From assembly GCF_025997915.1 (NCBI RefSeq), contig NZ_AP026677.1:62001-126000 (forward strand): a DNA stretch of 64,000 bases, in the 5' to 3' direction. Origin of the DNA: Aquiluna sp. KACHI24 (GTDB lineage Bacteria; Actinomycetota; Actinomycetes; Actinomycetales; Microbacteriaceae). Both the position numbers and the translations under genes were made by a program. How positions within the stretch are numbered: position 1 is the first letter of the stretch; every line of letters begins with the position of its first letter. This document shows positions 27,413 through 35,262 of this stretch, piece by piece. The notes beneath the pieces were generated by a model. The model did no database searches, had not been told where the DNA came from, and was given only the letters and a program-made list of their open reading frames with translations.

Positions 27413-28593
27413 GCAGAGACGAAAACGCTCTCGTAACCACGTAGCACAAACGTCGGTCTTCTGACCGGCTCTGCCGCGAGCTCAAGGTTTGGGTACCGCT
27501 TGACTAGAGCCGGTAGCGAGGTCGTCATTTCCATTCGAGCCAGTGGTGCTCCGATGCAGAAGTGGATGCCAGCACCGAAGCCGATGTGAGGGTTCGGATC
27601 ACGAGTGAGATCGAGCTGATCTGGATTCTCAAACACAGTTTCATCACGACCAGCACTTCCCAAGAGCGCCGCGATCTTTTGACCCTCAGCGATCACAACC
27701 CCACCGATCTCGGTGTCTTCGGTTGCGGTTCTTTCAAACAGGTGCAGCGGGGCATCAAAGCGCAAGAACTCATCAACGGCTGTCGCTGCAAGCTCATCGG
27801 GCCTAGCCTTCAACAGGGCTAGCTGCTCAGGGTTTTTGAGTGTTGCAACCATGCCGTTGCCAAAGCCGTTGACGCTCGCCTCATGCCCTGCGTTCAGAAG
27901 CAAAACGCAGGTGGCAATCAGCTCATGGGCATTTAGCTTTTCGCCATCCTCTTCAACCATTGCAAGGTCTGTGATTAGGTCGGTGCCAGGGTTTCGCTTG
28001 CGCTCAAGCATCAGCGAGTGAACGTATTCGGCGAACTCCTCTGAGGCCTTGATTGCCTCTGCCTTGTCTTCGTCACTTGGACTGACCTCATACATTTTTA
28101 CGATCGACTGCGACCACGGTCTTAGTAGGTGCTCATCGCTATCGGGGAACCCGAGCATCGAGGCGATTACCTTTACTGGGAGTGGCTCAGCAAAGTCGGC
28201 AATTAGATCGAAACTGCCGCCCGCGCGCAACTTCTCCTCAATCGCATCCAGCAGCATGTTGGTCAGCCGCTCAACATCTGGGCGAAGGCTCTCGATCTTC
28301 TTTGGGTTGAACGCCTTCATTACCAAAGAGCGCAGTCTGGTGTGTTTTGGTGGCTCAGAGTCCAAGATCGAATCGGCGTGGAGCCAGTTGAAGGTCTCCC
28401 AGGTGGTGGCTGGCTGCTTGGGTTGAAAGATGCGACCCAGCGATCTGGTTCTGAGTACGGCATTGGCATCTTTATGCGTGGCCGCCAGGAAAATGTTCAG
28501 CTTTTCATCCCAGACCGGCTTGCCGATAGCACGAAGCTCTTTGAGGGCTGGGTATGGGTTTTCAATAAACCCAGGGTCTTGCATGTTTAGCAA
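27409..28593 (-). CDS. Cytochrome P450
   Basis: 394 residues, a soluble bacterial class I P450. Heme loop FGAGIHFCIG with thiolate Cys346, ExxR helix EFLR (275-278), I-helix oxygen groove AGHEAS (235-240) where the usual final Thr is Ser. TTG start at 28593 fits GGAGG eight bases before; an ATG three codons in is the alternative. It begins directly after the stop of the nitroreductase gene, so the two redox genes form an operon. No ferredoxin gene is adjacent. Substrate unknown. Confidence 0.92.
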   Translation of the reverse strand: MLNMQDPGFIENPYPALKELRAIGKPVWDEKLNIFLAATHKDANAVLRTRSLGRIFQPKQPATTWETFNWLHADSILDSEPPKHTRLRSLVMKAFNPKKIESLRPDVERLTNMLLDAIEEKLRAGGSFDLIADFAEPLPVKVIASMLGFPDSDEHLLRPWSQSIVKMYEVSPSDEDKAEAIKASEEFAEYVHSLMLERKRNPGTDLITDLAMVEEDGEKLNAHELIATCVLLLNAGHEASVNGFGNGMVATLKNPEQLALLKARPDELAATAVDEFLRFDAPLHLFERTATEDTEIGGVVIAEGQKIAALLGSAGRDETVFENPDQLDLTRDPNPHIGFGAGIHFCIGAPLARMEMTTSLPALVKRYPNLELAAEPVRRPTFVLRGYESVFVSA

Positions 28594-29331
28594 TTACTTA
28601 GCCTCCAGCTTGATTTTGCTAATGTCCAGTCGATCTGCTTTGAAGCTGTTTACGTGGTGGTCAGATGGATAACCCAGTGCGATCCCGCAAAGCAGTTTGT
28701 ATTGCTCGGGGACATCAAATTCTGCTCGCACCGGAGGTGCCCAGATTGCACTGGCTCCCTGAGCGCAGGTTCCAAGACCGTGAGCGTGAGCGGAAAGCAT
28801 CAGGTTCTGCATGAACAATCCAGCATCTGAAACCGAGTGCACACCGAGACCTGAGTGCGTGAAGATGAAGAGCGAAACCGGGGCGCCAAAAAACTCATAG
28901 TTTCTTGCCCACTGGGCACTTCTGGCCTCACGGTCATCGCGCTTGATGCCGATGTGACCATACAGTTCAGCGCCAACTCGTGCCGATCTTGGCTTTAGAT
29001 CCTTGGGGTAGTTGCGTTCAATCTTGTAATCAGACTGGGGTAGTCCATAGCGGGTAAAGAAGAGTTTGATCTTGCCCCAGATACCAGCTGCCAAAGCCTT
29101 ATCCGCAGCCTCCCAGCGAGCGAGAAACTCCTTGCTGATTCGATCCCTGACCTCACCTTTTGCAACTGCAACCAGGTACGGTCTGGTGTTTGACCAGGAA
29201 GGTGCCGTCATGGCATCTTCGAGCAAAATATCGATCAGCTCATCAGGAACTGGGGTGGGTAGAAAGTCTCTGGTGGTGCGCCTGGATGCCGCGAACTCGC
29301 GCCACTTTTTTGGCTCTAGATTGTGGGTCAC
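28594..29331 (-). CDS. Nitroreductase family protein
   Basis: 245 residues, FMN-dependent NAD(P)H oxidoreductase. N-terminal SRRTTRDFLPTPVPDELI, DAMTAPSWSNTRPY (FMN contacts), and a C-terminal GIALGYP block. GTG start at 29331. Upstream member of the operon with the P450; electron donor or modification of a common substrate is possible but unproven. Divergent from the P-type ATPase gene. Confidence 0.88.
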   Translation of the reverse strand: MTHNLEPKKWREFAASRRTTRDFLPTPVPDELIDILLEDAMTAPSWSNTRPYLVAVAKGEVRDRISKEFLARWEAADKALAAGIWGKIKLFFTRYGLPQSDYKIERNYPKDLKPRSARVGAELYGHIGIKRDDREARSAQWARNYEFFGAPVSLFIFTHSGLGVHSVSDAGLFMQNLMLSAHAHGLGTCAQGASAIWAPPVRAEFDVPEQYKLLCGIALGYPSDHHVNSFKADRLDISKIKLEAK

Positions 29332-29363
29332 CTATCAAGACTAACGCTTGAAAAATAGGCTTC

Positions 29364-29388
29364 AGCACCGAAGCCGCGCTTCGGTGCT
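29364..29388. other. Perfect stem-loop just upstream of the P-type ATPase start
   Basis: AGCACCGAAG (29364-29373) and CTTCGGTGCT (29379-29388) form a 10-base perfect stem with a CCGCG loop, ending 11 bases before the ATG at 29400 and directly before the ribosome site AGGTTGAG. It lies in the shared region between divergent genes. It may be an mRNA leader structure or a protein-binding palindrome. Confidence 0.45.
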
Positions 29389-29399
29389 AGGTTGAGAAA

Positions 29400-31814
29400 A
29401 TGGCAACTCAACAAGCCCATGGTCTCAGCTCCCAGGCTGCAAAAATTCGCCTTTTGCAGGATGGACCAAACCAGCTGGTCAAAGAATCCAAAACTGGGCC
29501 TTGGCTCAGGGTGCTGAAGATTCTGAGCGAACCAATGTTGATTCTTTTGGGCATCGCCACCGCCGTGTCATTTCTTATTGCTGAGCCCGTCGAAGCTGCC
29601 GTCTTAGCTCTGATGATTGGTTTCATAGTCTTGACCACCATCTATCAAGAGGGCAAAGCGGAGAAGGCGCTTCGAGCCCTGAAGTCACTCTCTGCGCCTT
29701 TGGCCACCGTGCAGCGCGATGGGGTCTGGCAAAAGATTCCAGCGAGTGAGCTGGTGGTTGGCGATCTGATTCGCATTGCCGAGGGCGATCGCATACCTGC
29801 AGATGCCAGAGTCCTGGAATCAAGCAATCTCTCGATCGATGAGTCCTCGCTGACTGGAGAGTCGCTTGCGGTCACTCGCTCTCACGATGAGCTGGTCTCA
29901 GCGGGAACCTTGGTTGTCAGCGGTAGGGCCGAGGCCCTGATTGAAGCCACAGGCAGCAAGACAACCCTTGGACAAATCGGGGTATCGCTCAAAACCATCA
30001 AGCCTCAGCGCACCTCGGTGCAGCAGCAAATCGATAAGGCCGTGAAGCTGATAGCCATCATCGCCATTAGCTTCTCGTTACTTGTCTCCACAGTGGTTTT
30101 CTTCTCACGAGGGGATCTTGTCGACAGCATTCTGGCTGGGCTTTCTCTTGCAATGGCGATGATTCCCGAAGAGTTTCCAGTTGTTCTAACGCTGTTCTTC
30201 GCACTCGGTGCCTGGCGAATGTCACACGAAAAGGTGTTAGCAAGGCGATCTGCAGTTATTGAAACCCTTGGGTCTGCCACGGTGATCTGCACCGACAAGA
30301 CCGGCACCTTGACCATGAACTCAATGTCGATAGATCAACTGCTACCAACCGGCAGCGAGCAGGACCTGAACTTCTTTGCAGGTCTCGCCAGTCCGACCAA
30401 ATCCTTTGATCCTGTCGATGCAGCGTTTACAACTCTTAGCACCGAACACTCATTGAAGCTGGTGAAGGAGTATGCCCTTGGCAATGACCTACTAGCGATG
30501 ACGATGGTTTGGGAGGCAGAGGATCACTATGTGCTGGCCTGCAAGGGAGCTCCAGAGGCGGTTGCGAGACTCTCTGGTGCCGATGCCAAATCCGTAATTG
30601 ATCAGGTTGAGAAGTTAGCTGTTGGTGGTCGAAGGATCCTTGCTGTTGCAGGAGCAAGAATCTCGAAAGACCAACCACTTCCCGAAAACCAAACTGATCT
30701 AGATCTTGAGTTTCAAGGTTTGGTTGCGCTTCGTGATCAGGTAAGGCCAGGGGTTCCCGAGGCACTTGCTGAAGCCAAGGCCGCAGGCATCAGAGTGCTG
30801 ATGATGACTGGAGATTTCTCGGCAACCGCAATCGAGATAGCCCAGGAGATTGGTCTTGAGACCAATAACACCTTGACTGGGCAAGAGATTGATCAGCTGG
30901 GCGATGCCGAGCTGATCGAGAGGGTCAAGGATCTAACTATCTGCTCGCGAGTAACGCCAGCTCAGAAACTAAGGGTGATTCACGCCCTGAAATCAGCAGG
31001 TGAAGTTGTAGTCATGACCGGTGATGGCATCAATGACGCTCCGGCATTGAAGCTTGCAAACATCTCCATCGCAATGGGACTTCGCGGCACCGATGTCGCT
31101 CGTGAAGCATCCGATTTGATTTTGACCGATGACAACTTTGCATCGATAGTCGCTGGAATCAAAAGAGGCCGAACAATCTATGCCTCACTGAAGAAGGCCT
31201 TTGCCTACATCCTCGCGATCCATGTGCCGCTACTGGGCATGGCAGTGATTCCAATCCTGGTGCTGGACTGGCCCATTGTGTTGTTACCAGCGATGGTTGC
31301 CTTCATCGAGATGGTCGTTGACCCTGCCTGCACCATTGTGTTTCAGGCTGAACCGGCAGATCCAAAGATCATGCAGCAAAAACCAAGGCCGGTGAATGAG
31401 GGTCTGTTCTCCAAGAAAACTCTTCGCATTGCACTTTTCCAGGGCCTGTCGGTGTTGGCGATAGCGGCTGCAGTCTTCCTCGGCGGCGTCTCTATGGAGT
31501 ACGAAGATGATCAGGTGCGGACACTGACCTTCGTTTATTTGATTTTGGCGAATGTCTTCTTAATCTTGACCAATAGGTCTTGGACGATGCCAACTTTCAA
31601 GATCTTCTTCACGCGCAAGAACCCAACAGTGAAGTGGATAGTTGGATTGGCCCTGCTGGCGCTGGTTCTGATCGTGCAGCTACCGATTGCTCGCGAGGCA
31701 TTCTCGCTGGGTGCAATTGGTATTGGAGAGTGGCTAGTGCCATTTGTCCTGAGCTATTTGAGCATCGCTTGGTTTGATGTTTACAAATCGCTCAGGCCAA
31801 ATGCACTGCGTTAG
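29400..31814 (+). CDS. P2-type cation-transporting ATPase (Ca2+-ATPase-like)
   Basis: 804 residues. Short N-terminal cation_ATPase_N (GLSSQAAKIRLLQDGPNQL), actuator TGES (SSLTGESLAV), M4 motif MIPEEFPVVL, phosphorylation motif DKTGTLT, hinge GDGINDAPAL, and about ten membrane segments including C-terminal Cation_ATPase_C. PEEFP instead of PEGLP places it in the bacterial Ca2+/Mn2+-like P2 group rather than heavy-metal P1B. ATG 29400. Ion specificity cannot be told. Its stop overlaps the end of the small ORF on the other strand. Confidence 0.9.
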   Translation: MATQQAHGLSSQAAKIRLLQDGPNQLVKESKTGPWLRVLKILSEPMLILLGIATAVSFLIAEPVEAAVLALMIGFIVLTTIYQEGKAEKALRALKSLSAPLATVQRDGVWQKIPASELVVGDLIRIAEGDRIPADARVLESSNLSIDESSLTGESLAVTRSHDELVSAGTLVVSGRAEALIEATGSKTTLGQIGVSLKTIKPQRTSVQQQIDKAVKLIAIIAISFSLLVSTVVFFSRGDLVDSILAGLSLAMAMIPEEFPVVLTLFFALGAWRMSHEKVLARRSAVIETLGSATVICTDKTGTLTMNSMSIDQLLPTGSEQDLNFFAGLASPTKSFDPVDAAFTTLSTEHSLKLVKEYALGNDLLAMTMVWEAEDHYVLACKGAPEAVARLSGADAKSVIDQVEKLAVGGRRILAVAGARISKDQPLPENQTDLDLEFQGLVALRDQVRPGVPEALAEAKAAGIRVLMMTGDFSATAIEIAQEIGLETNNTLTGQEIDQLGDAELIERVKDLTICSRVTPAQKLRVIHALKSAGEVVVMTGDGINDAPALKLANISIAMGLRGTDVAREASDLILTDDNFASIVAGIKRGRTIYASLKKAFAYILAIHVPLLGMAVIPILVLDWPIVLLPAMVAFIEMVVDPACTIVFQAEPADPKIMQQKPRPVNEGLFSKKTLRIALFQGLSVLAIAAAVFLGGVSMEYEDDQVRTLTFVYLILANVFLILTNRSWTMPTFKIFFTRKNPTVKWIVGLALLALVLIVQLPIAREAFSLGAIGIGEWLVPFVLSYLSIAWFDVYKSLRPNALR

Positions 31815-31927
31815 CGGTAGTTAGCAAAGAGTGTTGGAAACAGGGCACCGAATAGCAGTGCCGCTGGGAGACTCAAACTTAGGACTAGTGCTTGCACTAC
31901 GTCCCAGTCAATTTTGAACTTCTTCAT
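31811..31927 (-). CDS. 38-residue single-span membrane protein downstream of the rhodopsin gene
   Basis: ATG at 31927, stop at 31811-31813. A very strong ribosome site (CTAGGAGGGGAA) precedes the ATG. The peptide starts basic (MKKFKIDW), then one hydrophobic helix (VVQALVLSLSLPAALLFGAL) and ends FANYR. It lies 66 bases after the rhodopsin stop on the same strand, but just past a terminator hairpin, so it is made either by read-through or from its own promoter. Too short for usual gene callers. Function unknown; a small rhodopsin- or membrane-associated subunit is possible. Confidence 0.65.
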   Translation of the reverse strand: MKKFKIDWDVVQALVLSLSLPAALLFGALFPTLFANYR

Positions 31928-31939
31928 TTCCCCTCCTAG

Positions 31940-31974
31940 AAAAGCACACGGCCGGGGATCGCTCCCCGGCCGTG
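31940..31974 (-). terminator. Rho-independent terminator of the rhodopsin gene
   Basis: CACGGCCGGGG (31947-31957) and CCCCGGCCGTG (31964-31974) form an 11-base perfect stem with a six-base loop; read on the minus strand it is followed by TGCTTTTC. It is about 20 bases past the rhodopsin stop and ends next to the ribosome site of the small ORF. Confidence 0.8.
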
Positions 31975-31993
31975 GCATTAGACATTGTGTTGC

Positions 31994-32779
31994 TTAGTGC
32001 TTGAACTCTGACTTAGCGAACTCAGCGTCATCCTCAGCGCTCTTGATACGAGCGATGGTGAAGATGATTAGGCCGAATAGACACTTAGCCAAGATGTCAG
32101 CAATGGTGTAACCAGTCTCGCGTAGAACGAAGCCGCTCTCGTCGAAGCCAGTGGCGTTCATGTTGAAGATGAACGAGATTGGGTAGACACCCCAGGTTGC
32201 TAGAAGAAGAAGACGTAGCTCCTTGATCTTGCGCTGGACTGCCTCGGACTGACCTGCAAGACCCTTACCTAGCTCTACGAATAGTACGTAAAGGATGTAT
32301 AGGAATGGGATGGTCGATAGCAGACCCCATAGTGGTGCGTCACCCTCGTATAGAAGGTTTAGCTGAGCGTCACCTGGGTAGCCAAGACCGATCATCAGGG
32401 CTGCAGCTGGAACTAGCTTGGTTAGCAAGCTGCGCTGTACTGCTGCGGCCAGAGCCAAAACGGCGATTGTCTCAACTAGTAGCAGTGGAACGGTTAGGAA
32501 CCAGTCCACGTAACGGTATCCAACGTTGTAGGCGACTACACCCATGCCATCGGTACCGAAGGCGTGCTTGAAGTCGTCGAACATTCTGAAGTAGTGGTAA
32601 GCAGCGATTGCGGTCACGGTACCGGAGACCATTACGGCCATGCGGTAACGAGGTGCAACGCGCTCACGCGCTACGAACAAGAAAATGGAGGTGAATAGCA
32701 TGCTCGCGATACCAAGAGAGAGCATGTTGTAAACAAGGGTGTACGACCCATTGCTCATAAATTCAGATAGTGAACCCAC
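31994..32779 (-). CDS. Actinorhodopsin-type light-driven proton pump
   Basis: 261 residues, seven membrane helices. Retinal Schiff-base Lys232 (ILAKCLFG); proton acceptor Asp92, Thr96 and donor Glu103 (VDWFLTVPLLLVE), the DTE pump signature; His62 next to the acceptor; Leu100 at the tuning position, so green-absorbing. Long final loop and tail (SAEDDAEFAKSEFKH). GTG start at 32779 with GAAAGGA upstream. Codon use is very biased, suggesting abundant product. No retinal-forming blh gene is in the window. Typical of freshwater planktonic actinobacteria; it pumps protons out to support ATP synthesis and uptake. Confidence 0.96.
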   Translation of the reverse strand: MGSLSEFMSNGSYTLVYNMLSLGIASMLFTSIFLFVARERVAPRYRMAVMVSGTVTAIAAYHYFRMFDDFKHAFGTDGMGVVAYNVGYRYVDWFLTVPLLLVETIAVLALAAAVQRSLLTKLVPAAALMIGLGYPGDAQLNLLYEGDAPLWGLLSTIPFLYILYVLFVELGKGLAGQSEAVQRKIKELRLLLLATWGVYPISFIFNMNATGFDESGFVLRETGYTIADILAKCLFGLIIFTIARIKSAEDDAEFAKSEFKH

Positions 32780-32890
32780 GTGAATCCTTTCAATGTTTCT
32801 GATTTAGGTAAGTCAGAAGCATTGATTCGTCGAAGTTTGTAGCTTCCTCGGCGAACCGCGCCTCTTTGCACGACTCACGCTTACTAACAA

Positions 32891-32920
32891 CCTCAGAAGA
32901 ATCCTGAGTGCTTCCTGAGA
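32891..32920 (-). promoter_or_regulatory. Repeats upstream of the rhodopsin gene
   Basis: TCCTGAG occurs at 32902-32908 and 32913-32919, 11 bases apart, with an inverted copy CTCAG at 32892-32896. Direct repeats at 11-base spacing are typical of OmpR/PhoB-type winged-helix regulators. They are 112-140 bases upstream of the rhodopsin GTG, in a 160-base region otherwise free of genes. Which regulator binds is unknown. Confidence 0.4.
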
Positions 32921-32941
32921 GTCATAACGTTTTGGTAACGG

Positions 32942-33394
32942 CTAGTACTGGAGGGAGAGCACACCGGAGCGAATTGCGCTCACATTCTGAACAAATCCAA
33001 ACTCCACAAAGGTCTTGCCCTTCGGGTTCAGGTTGAGTTTTGTTCTACCGGCCTCAAGCCACTTCCCCGAGGAATCTCTGAGCTCAAGCCAAATTTCACG
33101 CTCGCCAACTAGGCGTCCGTGATTCACGAACTCGATTCGGATCGTGTTTACAAATTGGCCAGCTGTGACGTCAATGGACTCCGGCTCGAGGCCACCTATT
33201 GCCTCAATGCGTCCGCATTCCAAAACCACGCACTCTGAGATTTCGGTGCGATCGATCTGAGTCACAACGTAGCGAGGGTTCTCCACCAGGGCGTTCTGAA
33301 GCAACAGGGCTAAAAGCAGCACAACCGATAGTGCGAAGGAGATCAGCATGGAGGTGCGCTGACCAACCTGGGTCAATAGCCATGGCCTTTTCAC
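32942..33394 (-). CDS. Small membrane-anchored extracytoplasmic protein, unknown function
   Basis: About 150 residues from GTG 33394, which has GAGG five bases before it; an ATG at 33433 in the same frame adds 13 residues. Basic N-terminus (KRPWLLTQVGQRT), one membrane helix (MLISFALSVVLLLALLLQ), then an outside domain rich in beta strands with a Cys pair (ECVVLEC) and GEREIWLELRDSSGKWL. The second part looks like an immunoglobulin-like or FxLYD-type fold. Not recognised. It is immediately upstream of the rhodopsin promoter region, same strand. Confidence 0.6.
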   Translation of the reverse strand: MKRPWLLTQVGQRTSMLISFALSVVLLLALLLQNALVENPRYVVTQIDRTEISECVVLECGRIEAIGGLEPESIDVTAGQFVNTIRIEFVNHGRLVGEREIWLELRDSSGKWLEAGRTKLNLNPKGKTFVEFGFVQNVSAIRSGVLSLQY

Positions 33395-33468
33395 TTGCAC
33401 CTCTTTCCGACCTATAAGGGTAGCGCTCCGCATGCCAATAGCTCGATTTCAGCAGGTAGCCTTAGAGG

Positions 33469-34389
33469 GTGCAAAAAGACCTAATCAAAATCCACCCAGA
33501 TGTTCAGCGCGCAATCAACCAGAACAAGCCAGTGGTGGCACTTGAATCCACCATCATCTCTCACGGCCTGCCAAGACCCAGAAACTACGAGGCAGCCCAG
33601 GAGTTCGAGCAGATTCTGCGCGACAAAGGTGTAGTCCCAGCAACCATCGCTGTCATCGACGGAGTTGCGAACATCGGTCTTGACGCCAAGGGTCTCGACA
33701 TCATTGCCAATCAAGACATCGCCAAAGCTTCAGTGCGCGATCTCCCGATTTTGGCTGCCAAGGGAATCTCGGGTGCTACGACGGTGGCATCTACCGCTCA
33801 CCTTGCAGGTCTTGCCGGTGTAAGGGTCTTTGCAACTGGTGGCCTTGGTGGTGTCCACCGCGGAGCCCAAGAAACTTTTGATGAGTCAGCAGATCTAAGC
33901 GTGCTAGCAAACACCCCAATTGCTGTCGTATCCGCTGGCGTGAAGAGCGTCTTGGACATCGCGGCAACCCTAGAGCGCCTCGAGACGCTGAGCGTGCCAG
34001 TGGTTGGTTACGGCACCAAGATCTTCCCAAGCTTCTGGCTTCGCGAGTCTGAGTTCACTCTCGACTGGAGCGTTGACTCAGCCGATGAGATCGCAAAGAT
34101 CATGGCCGCACAGGACCTAGTTGGCGAAGGCGGCGGCATCGTGGTTGCAAACCCAGTTCCTGCGGATAAGGCCTGGGACAAGAGGGAACACGATGAGGTT
34201 TTGGCCAAGGCATTTGCTGCAGCTGAAGCTGCCGGTGTTCGAGGCAAGGCCGTGACTCCGTTCCTGCTGGGCTTCATTGTTGAAGCATCGCAGGGCCGCT
34301 CACTTGAGGTGAACCTAGATCTTGCTCGCAACAACGTTTCGGTTGCTGCCGACATCGCTATCGCCTGGTCAAAGCTCGAGCTCGACTAA
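33469..34389 (+). CDS. psuG: Pseudouridine-5'-phosphate glycosidase
   Basis: 306 residues. Splits pseudouridine 5'-phosphate to uracil and ribose 5-phosphate. Family blocks: VALESTIISHGLPRPRN, PATIAVIDG, KGISGATTVAST, FATGGLGGVHRGA, and VVSAGVKSVLDI, NPVPAD. GTG start at 33469. The kinase gene begins directly after its stop, giving a two-gene pseudouridine degradation operon that works on RNA breakdown products. Confidence 0.95.
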   Translation: MQKDLIKIHPDVQRAINQNKPVVALESTIISHGLPRPRNYEAAQEFEQILRDKGVVPATIAVIDGVANIGLDAKGLDIIANQDIAKASVRDLPILAAKGISGATTVASTAHLAGLAGVRVFATGGLGGVHRGAQETFDESADLSVLANTPIAVVSAGVKSVLDIAATLERLETLSVPVVGYGTKIFPSFWLRESEFTLDWSVDSADEIAKIMAAQDLVGEGGGIVVANPVPADKAWDKREHDEVLAKAFAAAEAAGVRGKAVTPFLLGFIVEASQGRSLEVNLDLARNNVSVAADIAIAWSKLELD

Positions 34390-35262
34390 ATGCCAAAAGC
34401 CTTGGTTGTTGGAGATGTCATCGAAGACATCTTGGTCATGCCGCATTCTGCAATCCGGGCTGATACCGACACCCAATCAACCATCAGAGTTTCCTTCGGT
34501 GGATCTGGTGCGAACTTTGCCTGCTGGCTAGCGTCAGAAAAAGTAGAGGTTGAGCTGGTAGCCAGAGTTGGAGAGTCAGATAAAGCTCGAGTCGAGACAG
34601 ATCTACTCGCGTATGGCGTCAACCCAAACCTGCAGTTTGATCAAAAGCTGCCCACTGGGTCAATCGTGGTTTTGGTTGAGGGGCAGCAGCGAAGTTTTCT
34701 AACTGACCGCGGAGCGAACACCAAGCTCGACACCTCGGCCATCAAAGACTTTCCTGAGGTTTTGTATCTGTCTGGCTACTCGCTCTTTGGGAGCATTCCC
34801 GAGACTGAATTCTCAGGCTTGATTGCAAAGGCCAAGGCTGCCGGGTCAATGGTGGTTCTGGATCCTGGAAGCGCTGGATTTATCAACGACTTCGGGGTTG
34901 GCAAATTCCTGACCGTGACTCAGGGAGTTGACCTCATCACTCCGTCTTTGGAGGAGGGGCGAATTCTGACCGGTGAAGATCGTCCTGAAGTAATTGCTGC
35001 GGCGCTCGCTGAACGTTACAAGATGGTCGCGCTAACCCTGGGTGAGCGCGGAGTTGTTATCGCCCAAGAAGGTAGCGTTCAGCGCATCGACGCCTTCTCG
35101 GCGGATCTCGTCGATGCCACCGGAGCGGGCGATGCCTTTGCCGCGGGCCTAGTTGCAAAGCTAATGCAAGGAGCATCTTTTGAGGATGCGGCTAGGCATG
35201 GCGTTAGACGGGGTGCTGTTGCAGTGACGCTAGTTGGTGGAAGACCAGCCAAGCTTTCTTAG
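34390..35262 (+). CDS. psuK: PfkB-family carbohydrate kinase, probable pseudouridine kinase
   Basis: 290 residues. PfkB signatures: GGSGANFACWLA near the N-terminus and DATGAGDAFAAGLVAKL near the C-terminus (anion hole, base Asp). ATG at 34390 abuts the psuG stop. In this position it should phosphorylate pseudouridine to the PsuG substrate. Convergent with the metallopeptidase-like gene, overlapping by four bases. Confidence 0.88.
   Translation: MPKALVVGDVIEDILVMPHSAIRADTDTQSTIRVSFGGSGANFACWLASEKVEVELVARVGESDKARVETDLLAYGVNPNLQFDQKLPTGSIVVLVEGQQRSFLTDRGANTKLDTSAIKDFPEVLYLSGYSLFGSIPETEFSGLIAKAKAAGSMVVLDPGSAGFINDFGVGKFLTVTQGVDLITPSLEEGRILTGEDRPEVIAAALAERYKMVALTLGERGVVIAQEGSVQRIDAFSADLVDATGAGDAFAAGLVAKLMQGASFEDAARHGVRRGAVAVTLVGGRPAKLS

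Noticed and set aside
32798-32816. Half iron box TTAGGTAAG upstream of the rhodopsin gene
   Set aside because: Only the left half matches; about 11 of 19 positions, not above chance.
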